The notes under the pieces: model-generated
Database searches by the model: none
What the model saw: the letters and a program-made list of their open reading frames with translations, nothing else
Told to the model about the DNA's origin: nothing
Shown: one piece after another, positions 23,594 through 34,850 of the stretch
Layout of the letters: each line of letters opens with the position of its first letter
How positions within the stretch are numbered: position 1 is the first letter of the stretch
Translations under genes and position numbers: made by a program
NCBI RefSeq assembly: GCF_042453785.1
Contig: NC_091673.1
Coordinates: forward strand, 16,277,501 to 16,341,500
Origin: Malus domestica
Taxonomy: Eukaryota; Streptophyta; Magnoliopsida; Rosales; Rosaceae
DNA: 64,000 bases
Reading direction: 5' to 3'

Positions 23594-26500
23594 TCAAGTT
23601 TTAGGCCTCTTTGGTGTGTCTGAACTTTCAGGCTCTGCTTTGCGCTTTATCCCTAGGAAATGTTCAACCTGAAAAAAACATAAAATAGAGAATTATTCTT
23701 TCTATGGAAATAAGTGGAAAAAAAGGGGAGAGAAAAGAACGTCACAAATGAATGAATCGATATTTACTACAAACTATCAGCACCTGCTGCACGCAAGACA
23801 ACAGTACGTAACATATCACCTAGAAGCATTTTATATAGATCAAGATCAAGAAACGAGGGCAAAGAACTGTACGAGTTCACTCACCTTTCTGTCACCAAGC
23901 ATGGGTGTCAAGCCCCCTGGGAGATCCCTCTCAACCGTTGCAAAACCACTTCTGGGATCGCTAGTTTGCCTGGAAGCATGAGAACAAAGGGGGAAAAGGG
24001 TAAATCAATTGGGAATTCTAATGTTGAATAAAGACAGAAAGGATAAAGCAGGGAAGCATATACCACAGCTCATGTTTCTTATTCAATTCTTTAAATTAAG
24101 ACATTCAGAAAAGTGTTTAAAAATTTAGAGAATTAATTGAATCATTTCTTAAAGTTGTAAAGCACCGTTTTAACATTTGAATATCTCACATATACCAACT
24201 CCAAGCCTACTCACTATACTGATTTTCTTGTTTGGAGCTGTCTTGGTCAAATCCTATTGAAACTAGCAATAACTAATTCAAAACCAAAAACAAAAATCTG
24301 AGTTGAATGAAATGATTGAAAAGCATACCCTGGTTTAACATGGCCACTGAGGACAAGATATGGTGTCTGCAAGCGAGCTTGAGTGTCCCTCATCCTCTCC
24401 GCAGACAGTGATGGTGTATCTGAACTCTTCATCTGCTTCAACTTTAGTTCTTCCTGGTATTGCTTCATACGCTTTTCTTGCTTCATCTTTCCAGGCCCCT
24501 TCCCATGGAACTTATGAGAAAGTATCCTAAAGGCTTCCTTGGGTGTCAACTGGTGAAAACAAGGAAATACGTTAGCAGCGCATAATAATAAAACTACTTG
24601 ATCACTGATGAAGCAAAGATAAAAACATACAAAATAATGCATGCACCACAGCTTTCCAAACACAAAACTTCTTTGTAGAATAAGCACAGGAATATTTAAA
24701 TTGAATGTCGCTAACCCTACTACACATTTTTAAAAACTACACATCCAAACCTAAAATTGAGCCCATGTAAAAGGCATAAGAAAATTATCAATTGACCAAG
24801 GCTAATATAACTCTATGACCAGATTCACCACAGTGTAACCATGCCAAACCATAAAAACAATTAACTGTAAAGGAACTGAACAGAAGTACTTACAGTTCTG
24901 CCAAATTCATCGGTTCTCTCAATGCGAATATCCTTTTCCTGATAGACTTTAGGTGCACGAGTATCCTTTTGATGGCTGGAAGAGGATGAACGAGTATCCC
25001 TTGGTTCATCCTTTTTTTGACGTGATGTATGGGTCTCCTTTGGCTGCTCCTCCTCATCATCATCTACAATACCAAAAAGTTTGCTCTTTTTCTTGTCCAT
25101 GTTTCTGCCACCCCAGTCAATACCTTCTTTAAGGGTTCCTCGATCTTTAAGCAGCTTCAGTACACCTGATAAGCCCTTCCCAACTGCAACTTCATGAATT
25201 GTTTCATCAGGAACTACCTCGTCCTTATCCTCATTCTCAGGCTGTTTGTCTTCATCCATATCATTAACTTCAGTCCATCCACCAGGTTCATCCATTTTTT
25301 CTTCATGGGGAACTTCGGGTTCATCTTCTTGCATAAAAACATCTTCACTTTCAGGCTTGTGGGATTCTGAAAAAGTACAACAAAGGATAAAAGTCATTTT
25401 CTAATTATAGATGAAACTGTGATGTAGTGGCAGGACATTAAAAAATTTCCACAAGTTTAGAAGGTTATAATCAAAACCTCCTAGAGAATAACATTGTAAA
25501 GCTTGCAGAAGGCTCATAATTTAACACACCATTAAACAAATTTACAGCAGAAAAACAAAGATCTAATTGGCATGTAAAAAGCAGCAGGAGCAACATTATA
25601 CCGCTCCATGGGACATTGATAATTAACGAACCAGAATTTGGTGGAATAGGAAGATGGTCACCAGCTAACTATAAGATGATGACCATTATAATATGATGTC
25701 TAAGCTGGGAAAGGGAAGCACTCCCACCCTCAGCCAATAGAAAATCAATTAAACAATACCCTAAGGTTGATTAATAAAAGCAAAAACACAAAGATAGAAG
25801 ATACCTTCATCAAGCTGGAGGCCCCAGACAAACTCTTCCATCTCAGTGAAGACAACCTTGTTATCCTGTGACTCTCCAGTTGAGGGGATTTGATCATCTG
25901 CAGTCTGACTGCTGGCAGTGGTGGTGGCAAGGAGAGCAATCGCTTGTGGACCAGATACAGTTTTTTCTTCCTCTTTCTTTTTAAGAGCCAATTTCCTTGC
26001 TTTCTCTAAGGATTTATACAGATCATCGTCATCATCTGCGAAAACAGGATTTTCATCTTCCTCTCGTTTAACAGAAAGAGTTTGTTCCAGTCGCAATGAT
26101 TTAGATGCCTCGTCTGCTCTAGCATAAGCCAGCTGGTATGCACTATTTCTCCTTTCAGCTTCCAATCTTTCTTGCTCCTCTTTACTGGCCCGCCTCTTTG
26201 CATCATTCCTAGAACCAAGGTCTTCAACACCCAACCCTGCAGATACTGCTTCTGCTTCAAGGGCATCTAAGTCTAGCTTCTCCCTCTTCCGCAAGGATTT
26301 CTTTTTCTTAGGTTTTTTAAACTGAAGCATTTCATCTTGAGTATAGAAATCAGATGAGATCTTTCCAGACATGTTGAGATCTTCAAAGCGGTCCTTCGTG
26401 GGAACACCCTGTATCCTCTTACGTAGCTAGCAGAAAGAAGTAAAGCCACTGTTAGTCTTTTCAATTTCTTTTGTATTTCTTTGCCTTTATCTAAAAGCAG

Positions 26501-29500
26501 TAAGATTGCACTACAAACTTCAATTGATCACAACTCAAAAGATAGGGAACCAAAAAAAAAAAAAAAGAAAGACAGAAAACAATGAAAGCAACACCTATTA
26601 GAACACCATTTCAATTCACCGCAGCAAATGCCCTGAAGTCCTATCCTCCTTTTTATTACCGCTCACAAATTATGATGAGAAAGAAAATAATACCTCTTCA
26701 AGTTTCTTTTCTGCTTCGCCAGTAAAGCGTCCTCTTTCATCTAAAGTTAAGCCCTGAAAATAAACATAAATTAACATATTAAAACCATGTTCCCTGACCA
26801 ATGTTTCAAACAAATGTACATGAACAAGGGAAAACACTGGGTTGTGAGGTAAAATGTAGGGGAGATAATAATATATTCACCTCATCCGGGGTTGGATCAT
26901 CATACTGTGGAAGCATTTTCTTCTCGGTGCCAGGGTCGTCATTAAACCTGATGCACCATAACACATACATGTCGTTAATACCAACCAATGTCGGCAATGA
27001 GATGTGAAAAAAATCCAGATTATAGGAGATGGTTAGAATAGACAATGTCACCCAATAATTAAGTTGCTTTTGGCAAATCAAATTTTTATTACACTTTATA
27101 ATTATGGTTAACATACTTATCGACATAAGCCCCCCTTTTCTTCTTTGCTGCCTTGTAAGCATCGTCTCGCTGCTTCTGCTCTCCAATTTCCACATTCTCA
27201 AGCATATCAATGTCTGTTACATTGAAACAAAAACCTCTATTAAACAGTATAAAATTAAAACATCCATGGCATGCCTACAAGAGGCTGTGGGCCGTGAAAA
27301 AAAACAAAGTAACTCAAAACTTCTTTACCTTCATTAATGTCACCATCAGCTAGAATATTCTGATCTTTGAGTGTTAAAACAACTGCCCCGCCTTCCATTA
27401 CTTTGTCAAGGCCATGAAGAACTTTAACACCAGCTAGATCATCTGTAAACAGGTATTCAGAGTAAGGTGATATCAAAAAACCAATAAACACAGAAAAAAA
27501 ACGTCATAGATTGTAACTAAGTCATTCAGACAGTATTGACACCTCAACTGAAAATGTGAACCAAACTCTAAAAGTACTATCAACAATATTAGACCCCACA
27601 ACTTGCAACTGTTGGGTCACAGTTAAAGATATAGAAACCATATATCAAGAGCAGGTGCATATTGTCAGAATACTGAATCAAACCTCTAGAGGCAATGAGG
27701 CATACAGACACAAGACCTCAAGGTTGATGTACTTTTTATTTCGTGCTCAGGCGTAAAACAAATTCCATAACTCTACAAGTTCTAACATAATATATGCATT
27801 CTAACTTAGCCATAGCGCCACATACCGTATGTTCTCAAATATAAAATGAAACGATAACTAAATTCAAATTCCTGTTGATGTCCCAAAGACCCTTAGCTTC
27901 TATTACGAAATATTAAAAAAAAAATCTCAAGTGAGAAGGAATCTCACGAGTGGGATCCTGGGCTGTCTCCTCATCTTCACTTTCTCCTTGACCAATATTG
28001 TCCTGAGAAATTAAAATTATATGAATGGTAGTTATAAAATCAAGAAGCTGTAAACAAAATACAAAAGGAACACTATCAAACTGACCTGTTCCTCGAAAAT
28101 CTTAGAAAGCTGTAAAGCTTTCTGCTTTTCTGCATTCCTTTTCTCCTCGATCTTACGACTCTTACTAACCCATGCTAAAACCTCAGGAACATCTTCTGTT
28201 TTCTTCTTTAATCTCTCTTCCTTTGTCCTGAGAAAAAAGCAAACCCAATATAACTAATTGTAGCACCATGCAAAGAAATATAGACATGTTACACATGGCA
28301 ATGTCCTTAAAATAAGTGTTTACGTACATCTATGTATGCAACTCAATATAATTGTATTGCCACCATCTGCTAGAGTGTTATGATATTTGTGTGTTCAAAT
28401 TAGATTTAAGTAGACCCCATGTAATTGAACGTTGAAAAATTCAGAAAGAACAATACCCACTCTGGGGGGCTGGCCATCGCCCCGATTAACCACTAGGCGT
28501 TTGAAAATTAAAAATGGACGCCTAGCCCGCCTAAGTCACGGCTCTCACTTAGACAAAAAATAGATAACTTTCATTTTGCATTTTATTTTTTTCAATAAAT
28601 TGTAAGAAACTTGTTGAATACTTGGATAAACACTCATTATATGCTTCTTCCCATGTTTTCAATATGTTCTAATACTTTATAATCTATATGTCATTCTATT
28701 TTACAACTTATGTATCCCAATACAGTTATGTATTTATTTAATTATAAGTACATATTTAATTATAATTTATATAATAAATTTAATAAAAATTAAAAAAAAA
28801 GGCCTAGGCCCCATGTAGACGCCTAGCTGTCAACCGACTAGCGCCTACTAGAACCTTGGCTACATTCAAAATAAAAGGCAGCAAATCCAGAAAAAAGAAT
28901 GCAAAAAATAAAATAAAATAAAATATCCGAACCGCCATAGTGTAACCACAATTGTGTCGAGCACAAATAACTCCTCAGCAAACTGTACAACCATAGTTAT
29001 AACTGAGGTTGTGTGAAGAATAAAGTCACTCCTCAGTAAATTGCAAGCAATATTAGGATAACGAATACCTACCGGCATAAAATCACAAGATATAGTATAC
29101 CAAGCTAATTTGTCAATAATTAATTGATAGTTGGTTCAAAGAGAACACTGCTAACATACTACAATCATCTTTCTCTTCAAATGATGCCATTTACTTTGAC
29201 ACAATAAACCAAATGGATAACAATGAATTGTTTTCATCCTTCGGGAGATGTTGATTCAACTTTTTTTTTTAAACACCCAGTATGCTTTTGCATATTTCAT
29301 TCTGCTTACTATTAACTTCGAAGCACATAGCCCAAGAATATTATGCATATTGTATATCACAGACAAGTTCAGGTTGCCCATAGGATAACTTTTATATGAT
29401 TCCTTTGAATGCACCAAAATCCAACTTCTTCAGTTCCCAATAAAGAACAATGAGATGCAATAATGCTTAATGCAAAATGGGATATGAAGCGGAATTCAAA

Positions 29501-30397
29501 AGATAAAATAGGTTGATAACATAAATCAAATATGGCATAAAGAAAACATAAATGAAGCTGTACTTACTTCAAGATGCGTTCCTCAAGCTCCGATGCTGAT
29601 AGATGTGTTCCACTTGATAAGCCATCAGCATGCCGTTCATCCTCAGCATTATGGGAAACCTTCCCTTGCTTAAGAATGTCTTTATCCCTGTTATCATCAC
29701 CATTTAGCTTCAATTTATCATCTCTTTCAACGCTTCTCCTGCTTCCTCTGTCTCTTGATTTATCCTTATCTTGATCCACCTCCCTCTCTTTTTCCCTGTA
29801 CTTGTCTTTCACCCTCTCCCTATCGGTATCTTTATAGCTTTCCCTCCCTTTCTCTCGATCTTTATGTTTTTCTCTCTCTTTTTCTCTTTCCTTTTCTTTT
29901 GCTCGGTCCCTTTCCTTTTCCCTTTCCCTGTCCTTATCCCTATTCCCCCTCTCTTTCTCTCGTCCTCGATCACTATCCTTCTCTGCCTCTCTCTCCTTCT
30001 CCCGCTCTTTTTCCTTCCCTCTGTCCTTTTTATCTTTCCCCCTATCATGCTCCTTTTCTCTATGACTCTCTCGATCATAATCTTTCTCCTTCACCTTATT
30101 ATCTCTACTCTTATCCTTATACCGGTCATCTCTATCATCCTTCCTCCTTTCCCTGCCATATACTCGATCCTTTTCCAAATCTTTATATTCTTTTTCTCTT
30201 TCCTTCACAACATCACTCCTCGACTGCTCTCGGTCTTTACTTCTGGCATCCTTCTCTTCCCCTCGGCTACTCTTCTTCCTATCCTTGCTCCGGTGCCTGC
30301 TTGATTTGTCAGCCCCATTCTCGTCTAAATCATCATTTGTTCCCTCATCCTGGTGCTCCCTCATTGGAGAGTCAGCCCGATCGTACTCCACTTCCAT
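23594..30397 (-). CDS. DOT2: DOT2 / SART-1 family tri-snRNP splicing factor
   Basis: This is the plant homologue of SART1/Snu66, which helps recruit the U4/U6.U5 tri-snRNP to the spliceosome. In Arabidopsis, DOT2 is needed for vein patterning and meristem function. The twelve exons are 30397-29568, 28227-28086, 28002-27948, 27442-27329, 27213-27117, 26947-26881, 26753-26694, 26426-25805, 25366-24894, 24549-24329, 23969-23885 and 23668-23594. All junctions are GT-AG and in frame: 946 aa. Residues ~35-255 are an almost pure K/R/D/E region with RD, RE and KD repeats, a nuclear low-complexity domain. Family blocks follow: VKVLHGLDKVMEGGAVVLTL, FNDDPGTEKKMLPQYDDPTP, VVFTEMEEFVWGLQLDE, HEVAVGKGLSGVLKLLKDRG, LTPKEAFRILSHKFHGKGPG, and the C-terminus GDRKVEHFLGIKRKAEPESS. 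Everything expected is present. Confidence 0.94.
28465..28862. mobile_element. Degenerate hAT-like element in DOT2 intron 1
   Basis: Both ends carry imperfect inverted versions of CTAGGCG...-type sequence (CCACTAGGCGTTTG and GACGCCTAGCTG; CTAGCGCCTA near the right end) around a very A/T-rich core. Elements with such ends are frequent in dicot introns. I found no clear 8-bp duplication, so boundaries are approximate. Confidence 0.4.
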
Positions 30398-30800
30398 TTG
30401 CAACACACTAAACTGCGAAACTCCACCACTGGAATATCGAAAATCAAAGAAATCAAACCACATAAACAACCGATATAACTTTCCAAAAACCCAAGAACAT
30501 TGTAAAGTATTAAGTTCAAAATATCCGGTGTGCTTGGCAAAGTGATAACATAACGAAGGAAAAAGCATCAAATTCTGACAATTTCACTTAATTTCGAAAA
30601 ATAAACAGAACACGATTTTTACATGAACATATGAAAACTGAAAAACCCTAATCAGCAATAACAAAATTAAACAATCGACATTAACTGAAAAAAAAAATCA
30701 ATATTTAGAAAGAAACCGATACCTTATGAATTGTATCGGGTTTATTTGGCGGCAAGCGTCGGCGGAGCTTCCTTCGCAATCTCAAATATCTATAAGCTCT
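30398..30800 (-). promoter_or_regulatory. 5'UTR intron and leader exon of DOT2
   Basis: On the minus strand a GC-richer leader exon (about 30800-30721) ends ...ATTCATAAG, followed by GTATCGGTTTC. The intron runs to a site shortly before the ATG at 30397. Region 30800-31060 is the promoter flank, with no clear TATA box. Confidence 0.5.
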
Positions 30801-31099
30801 GTTTTGCAAACTTGGACTGGAATTTGTTTGATTTGGTAAATCGTAACAAGTGAGTAGCGGAATCCGGATTAGGATGGCGGCGATGGCGATTGGGCGCTTG
30901 AACTTGTTGCGTTTCGAAGCTATATGGGAGCACGATAGTTGAGTGAGAAGAAGGGGGGAGAGGAGGTGTGGCGGATTTGCGTGGGTTCGAAAGCGAGGAA
31001 GTGCAACGACTTGAACAAAGGAAGGAGTCTATTGGGGTAGTTTCGAGTTTTCACCTTTTAACCGAGCCTTTTCTTTCTCTCTCATTTTTAAAATTTAGT

Positions 31100-31650
31100 T
31101 TTTCTATTAAAAAATCACTAATACTTTTTATTTGTTTTTACTAGCATATGTTTATTTAAATCTCAGCTACATTATGTTTATTTTTGTTTTTCATTTTAGT
31201 TTTTTATTTAAATCTCAGCTACATATGTTTATTTGTTTTTACCTCGGGTGTGAACATTATGTTTATTTTTGTTTCTAAAATGATAAGTTGGGAGTGGAGT
31301 GAGGAGAGATGTCTTTGTTTTTCATTTTTTTTTAATATTAGATATACGCTAAACTCATGTAGCTGAGATTTAAATAAATAAATAAATAATTGCTTTTATA
31401 AAATTACATTATTGTTCTTAATTTTTTTTTTATGATAGGAGATTAAATAGTTTTTATAACATATTTCGGTTGACAAAAAAAAAATTGTTAATACTTTGTT
31501 AACAGAGAGATAATTTTCATATACATATTTTAAAAGAAGAATTAATGTGATTAGTTTAGTGTGATTTGTTTTTTAAAAGAAGAATTAATGTGATTAGTTT
31601 AGTGTGATTTGTATTTTAAAAGAACAATTAATGTGATTTACTGGGTAAAA
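31100..31650. repeat. A/T-rich spacer with inverted and tandem repeats
   Basis: ATTTAAATCTCAGCTACAT occurs twice in direct orientation (31154 and 31207) and once inverted (ATGTAGCTGAGATTTAAAT, 31357-31375), which may be a small foldback element. At 31528-31645 a 44-bp unit (AAAAGAAGAATTAATGTGAT...) is repeated about 2.6 times. No gene. Confidence 0.55.
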
Positions 31651-31740
31651 AGAGATTGAAAATGTTTAACAAATTGCGATGGTGGGCTAGCTTTGGGCTT
31701 GCCTTCCAAGTTCCAACCCGCACGAGTTTAGGGTTTAGTC

Positions 31741-31900
31741 CACCCATATTCGCCTCACCACGTCTTTCACTTCCAGCGTCGCTGCGACCCTACAGTATTA
31801 GTACAGTCGACGGAGCCACCGTCTCCCTCCCCCGCTCTTGTCAGAAGTTTTTTTTTTTGCGGCAGCAGTCAATCAGGTACGCTTTCTTTCACCTTCTTGG
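31741..31900 (+). pseudogene. Diverged copy of the prefoldin-2 first (5'UTR) exon
   Basis: Shares ordered blocks with 36690-36815: CGTCGCTGC, GAGCCACCGTCTC, CCCTCC, and the exon end plus donor GTCA...GGTACGCTT, with an insertion of a T run. It lies about 5 kb upstream of the real exon in the same orientation, and about 260 bases ahead of the hAT-derived ORF. It is probably a duplicate left by a local rearrangement. Confidence 0.45.
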
Positions 31901-32143
31901 ATGTTTCCTTCACCTCCTCAGTGTCAAATTTCAATTTCGGACTGAATGTATCTTCTCTGTATATGGAGTGGTATTGCTTGTTAGCTTAATTAATTAATTA
32001 CGAGTTTCATTTTGGTTAATTGTTATGGGTTTTGTGTTTTGATTAATTGGCTTGTGCTGTTATTTTGGTCAAGTGCTAAAGAGTTGGTGTCTTTCATTAA
32101 TTGATATGAGTTTTTGTTTCGATCAATTGACATGTGTAGAATT

Positions 32144-34081
32144 ATGGAACGATATTATAAGCGAAAACCATCGACGGTTAGTTCAGATAATGTGGGTAGT
32201 TCAAGTTCGGATTATGAAGCGGATGTGAATCTAGTGAATCAAAAGAATGTCGTTATCAATCAGTCAGACCAAGATCGTGTGGCTTATGACACTTGTTTGA
32301 ATGTCTCAATCAATTGCATTAAGTTTTTGTTGCGACAAGATCTTTATTTCTTTGATTATTGTGATAGTGTCACTTCAAGCAATAGGGGAAATTATTTGGA
32401 GCTCTTCCAATTTATTGCCGATCACAATGAGAAAGTTAAGCAGGTTGTGTTGGAAAATGCTCCGAAGGATCTCAACTTATTAGCTCCCTCAGGTCAAAAG
32501 AATCTTGTCAATTCATGTGCCATTGAAACCATCGATGCTATCATGAGTGACGTAAAAGATAGATTCTTTTCTATATTGGTGGGTGAATCTCGTGATTTTT
32601 CGACATTGGATCAAATTGCAATTGTGTTGCGCTATGTCGACAAGAAAGGGGAAGTAATTGAAAGGTTTGTGGGAGTCCAACTTGTTGGCGACATCACTTC
32701 AAGTAATCTGAAGGAGACCATTGACTCATTCTTTTCTTTCAACAAATTAAGTTTTTCCAAGCTACGTGGACAAAGTTATGATGGAACTAGTAACATGAAA
32801 GAAGAGTTCAGTGACCTTAAAACAAAGATTATGAGTAAACAACCTTGTGCATTTTATGTTCATTGTTTTGCTCAAAATCTTGAAATATGTCTTGTTGCGG
32901 CAGCAAAGAAGAATGTTGAAATAGCCAGTTTTTTCACATATATAATTAGTGTAATTAATCTTGTTGGAGCATTTTGTCACCGTCCTGATGCACTTGGAGA
33001 GCAACTCCATAAAGAGCTTAAGGAAGCTTTTGGAAATGATTTTCTAACGGAGAGAGGCATGAATCAAGAAACTAGTCTCAAACATACCGGCGATGCAAAT
33101 TGGAACTCATATTATGGTGTATTGCTCAATTTGATTTCCATGTTCTCGTCTGTGGTAAAAGTTCTTGAATTGATTGTTGATGATTGCGACATTGATATTG
33201 TTGGTGAAGCATGTAGGACATTGAAAGGAATACTCTCTTTTGAGTTTGTTTTTCACCTCTTTTTTATGAGATCAATTTTGGAAGTCACAAATGTTTTGTC
33301 ACTTGCATTACAAAACAAAGATAAAGAGATTGTGGTTGCAATGGATTTAGTCAAATCATGTAAGCAACAACTGCGCCACATGAGGAATAGCGAGTTTGAT
33401 CTTTTGGTTGATAAAGTATCTTCTTTTTGTATCAAGCATGATATTGAAAATCCTAGCTTGGATGAGACATGTGTAGTTCAAGGGAGGTCACGGCGTAATG
33501 CTCCATTAAAGACAAACCGGCAATTTTATGCAGAGGTCTTTTTTTGTGTCATTGACGAGCAACTTACGGAGTTGGATGATCACTTCAATGAGGTGAATAC
33601 TGAGTTACTTGTTTGTTTGGCATGTTTGAATCCGGATAATTTTTTCATAGCTTTTGACAAACAAAAGCTACTTCGTCTTGCTCAATTTTATCCTCAAGAT
33701 TTTTCCGATGAAGACCTATTTGCACTTGAAGGTCAGCTTGGGCTTTATATTCAATATATGCGTTCGAGTAGTGATTTTTCTCAATTGCAAGGGATTAGTA
33801 ATCTTGCAAAAAAAATGTTGGAGAAAGGGATGCATCGAAAATTTAATTATGTGTATTTGCTCATTACACTTGCTTTGGTTTTGCCGGTTGCAACTGCGTC
33901 AGTGGAGAGAGCATTTTCTGCCATGAAAGTTGGTGATGGTTCAGTCTGCAACAGAATGGGAAATCAATGGTTGAGGGATAGTTTGGTTATTTATATTGAA
34001 AAAGATGTTTTTGGTTGTATTGATAATGAAGCTATTATGCTACGTTTTCATAATATGAAAACTCGTGTTGAACAGATGTAG
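32144..34081 (+). CDS. hAT-family transposase-derived ORF (DUF4371 plus hAT dimerisation), lacking the TTF zinc finger
   Basis: One open frame of 645 codons. I chose the ATG at 32144 because MERYYKRKPS is the usual start of this family. An upstream extension to 32114 uses a non-ATG codon. The DUF4371-like RNase-H-fold core spans about 60-400 (NRGNYLELFQFIADHN, FVGVQLVGD, LRGQSYDGTSNM, CAFYVHCFAQNLE, GDANWNSYYGVLL). The hAT dimerisation segment is near the end (LITLALVLPVATASVERAFS). Against ZMYM1-like plant relatives the TTF-type zinc finger of about 150-170 residues is missing cleanly between residues ~37 and 40. The conserved LVDESRD reads LVGESRD, and the KTRLRNRMG motif after AFSAM reads GDGSVCNRMG. 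It is long and open yet probably catalytically dead: a recent deletion derivative or a domesticated protein. Confidence 0.8.
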   Translation: MERYYKRKPSTVSSDNVGSSSSDYEADVNLVNQKNVVINQSDQDRVAYDTCLNVSINCIKFLLRQDLYFFDYCDSVTSSNRGNYLELFQFIADHNEKVKQVVLENAPKDLNLLAPSGQKNLVNSCAIETIDAIMSDVKDRFFSILVGESRDFSTLDQIAIVLRYVDKKGEVIERFVGVQLVGDITSSNLKETIDSFFSFNKLSFSKLRGQSYDGTSNMKEEFSDLKTKIMSKQPCAFYVHCFAQNLEICLVAAAKKNVEIASFFTYIISVINLVGAFCHRPDALGEQLHKELKEAFGNDFLTERGMNQETSLKHTGDANWNSYYGVLLNLISMFSSVVKVLELIVDDCDIDIVGEACRTLKGILSFEFVFHLFFMRSILEVTNVLSLALQNKDKEIVVAMDLVKSCKQQLRHMRNSEFDLLVDKVSSFCIKHDIENPSLDETCVVQGRSRRNAPLKTNRQFYAEVFFCVIDEQLTELDDHFNEVNTELLVCLACLNPDNFFIAFDKQKLLRLAQFYPQDFSDEDLFALEGQLGLYIQYMRSSSDFSQLQGISNLAKKMLEKGMHRKFNYVYLLITLALVLPVATASVERAFSAMKVGDGSVCNRMGNQWLRDSLVIYIEKDVFGCIDNEAIMLRFHNMKTRVEQM

Positions 34082-34099
34082 TTTGTGCCGGTCTTTTTT

Positions 34100-34494
34100 T
34101 ACCGTGAATTATGAATGAAAGAACTATTGTTTGATGTTTGATGAATTATAAATGAAAGCACTATCGTTTAATGTTTCATTAAGTATGGATGAAATCTCCA
34201 TCGTTTACTTTTTCTCTCGGGAGGTTCCCTCCTTAGCCCAATCACTCTTCTCTTCAAGTCTCCATCGGTTGACGGTACGAGCCTTGAAGGCGATTAAGAG
34301 ACTAAGACATAAGCTACACAGCTGATGAATCGGCAACAAAATCAAACCCCAATTTAGACGATGAACATGTTGCACAACCGAAAAGAGATGCCAAGATTCA
34401 CGAACACTGTTTTCTCAAAAGAAATATTTCTCCACCGTGTAAGATTTTGTTGAACTTGATCTCTGCTTTTAAGTTTTTGAACTTTATAACGTCG
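34100..34494. other. Spacer between hAT ORF and F-box fragment
   Basis: No recognisable gene. It contains two close copies of ATGAATTATGAATGAAAG.../ATGAATTATAAATGAAAG... at 34107-34160, a short duplication in the hAT 3' flank. Confidence 0.4.
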
Positions 34495-34850
34495 GGAAGT
34501 TAGAGTTCACAATGCCTAAAAGCGTTTTCACGAGCAAAACACTCTTGGTTATGAAGGTGGACTCAATTGAATTACCTATGATTCCCCTGCATCAGTTTGT
34601 TTCCCAAGTCTCAAGTGCCTCTGTGTGAATCCTACAGGTATTGCATCAACCAGAAAGCTCGTCTCTAACTGCCCCGTCGTCGAAGATTTGGAAGTAAGGG
34701 GATATTTCCCAAAAGATGGTCAGGACTTTATCATCTCTGCTCCTGAATTGAAGACGTTAACAAGAAGTTTGTATAATCGAGACTGTTACGAAGAAAATGA
34801 CTATTTGTGTTGTTACAAGGTCTTACCTTCTTCGCCAACCTAAGCAGGAG
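34495..34850 (+). pseudogene. F-box/FBD/LRR-type gene fragment
   Basis: The frame up to 34625 reads LPKSVFTSKTLLVMKVDSIE..., and after a stop and frame change it reads KLVSNCPVVEDLEVRGYFPK ... DFIISAPELKTLTRSLY. This is the LRR part of plant F-box/FBD proteins (SKTLVVLKL, LLSNCPVLEDL, ISAPKLKTL). The F-box itself is absent and frames are broken, so it is a relic. Its 3' end forms the start of the 560-bp tandem array. Confidence 0.65.

Noticed and set aside
29755-30411. Long plus-strand open frames (up to 218 codons) opposite DOT2 exon 1
   Set aside because: They are antisense shadows of the K/R/D/E-rich repeat; the minus-strand frame has family matches and correct splicing.
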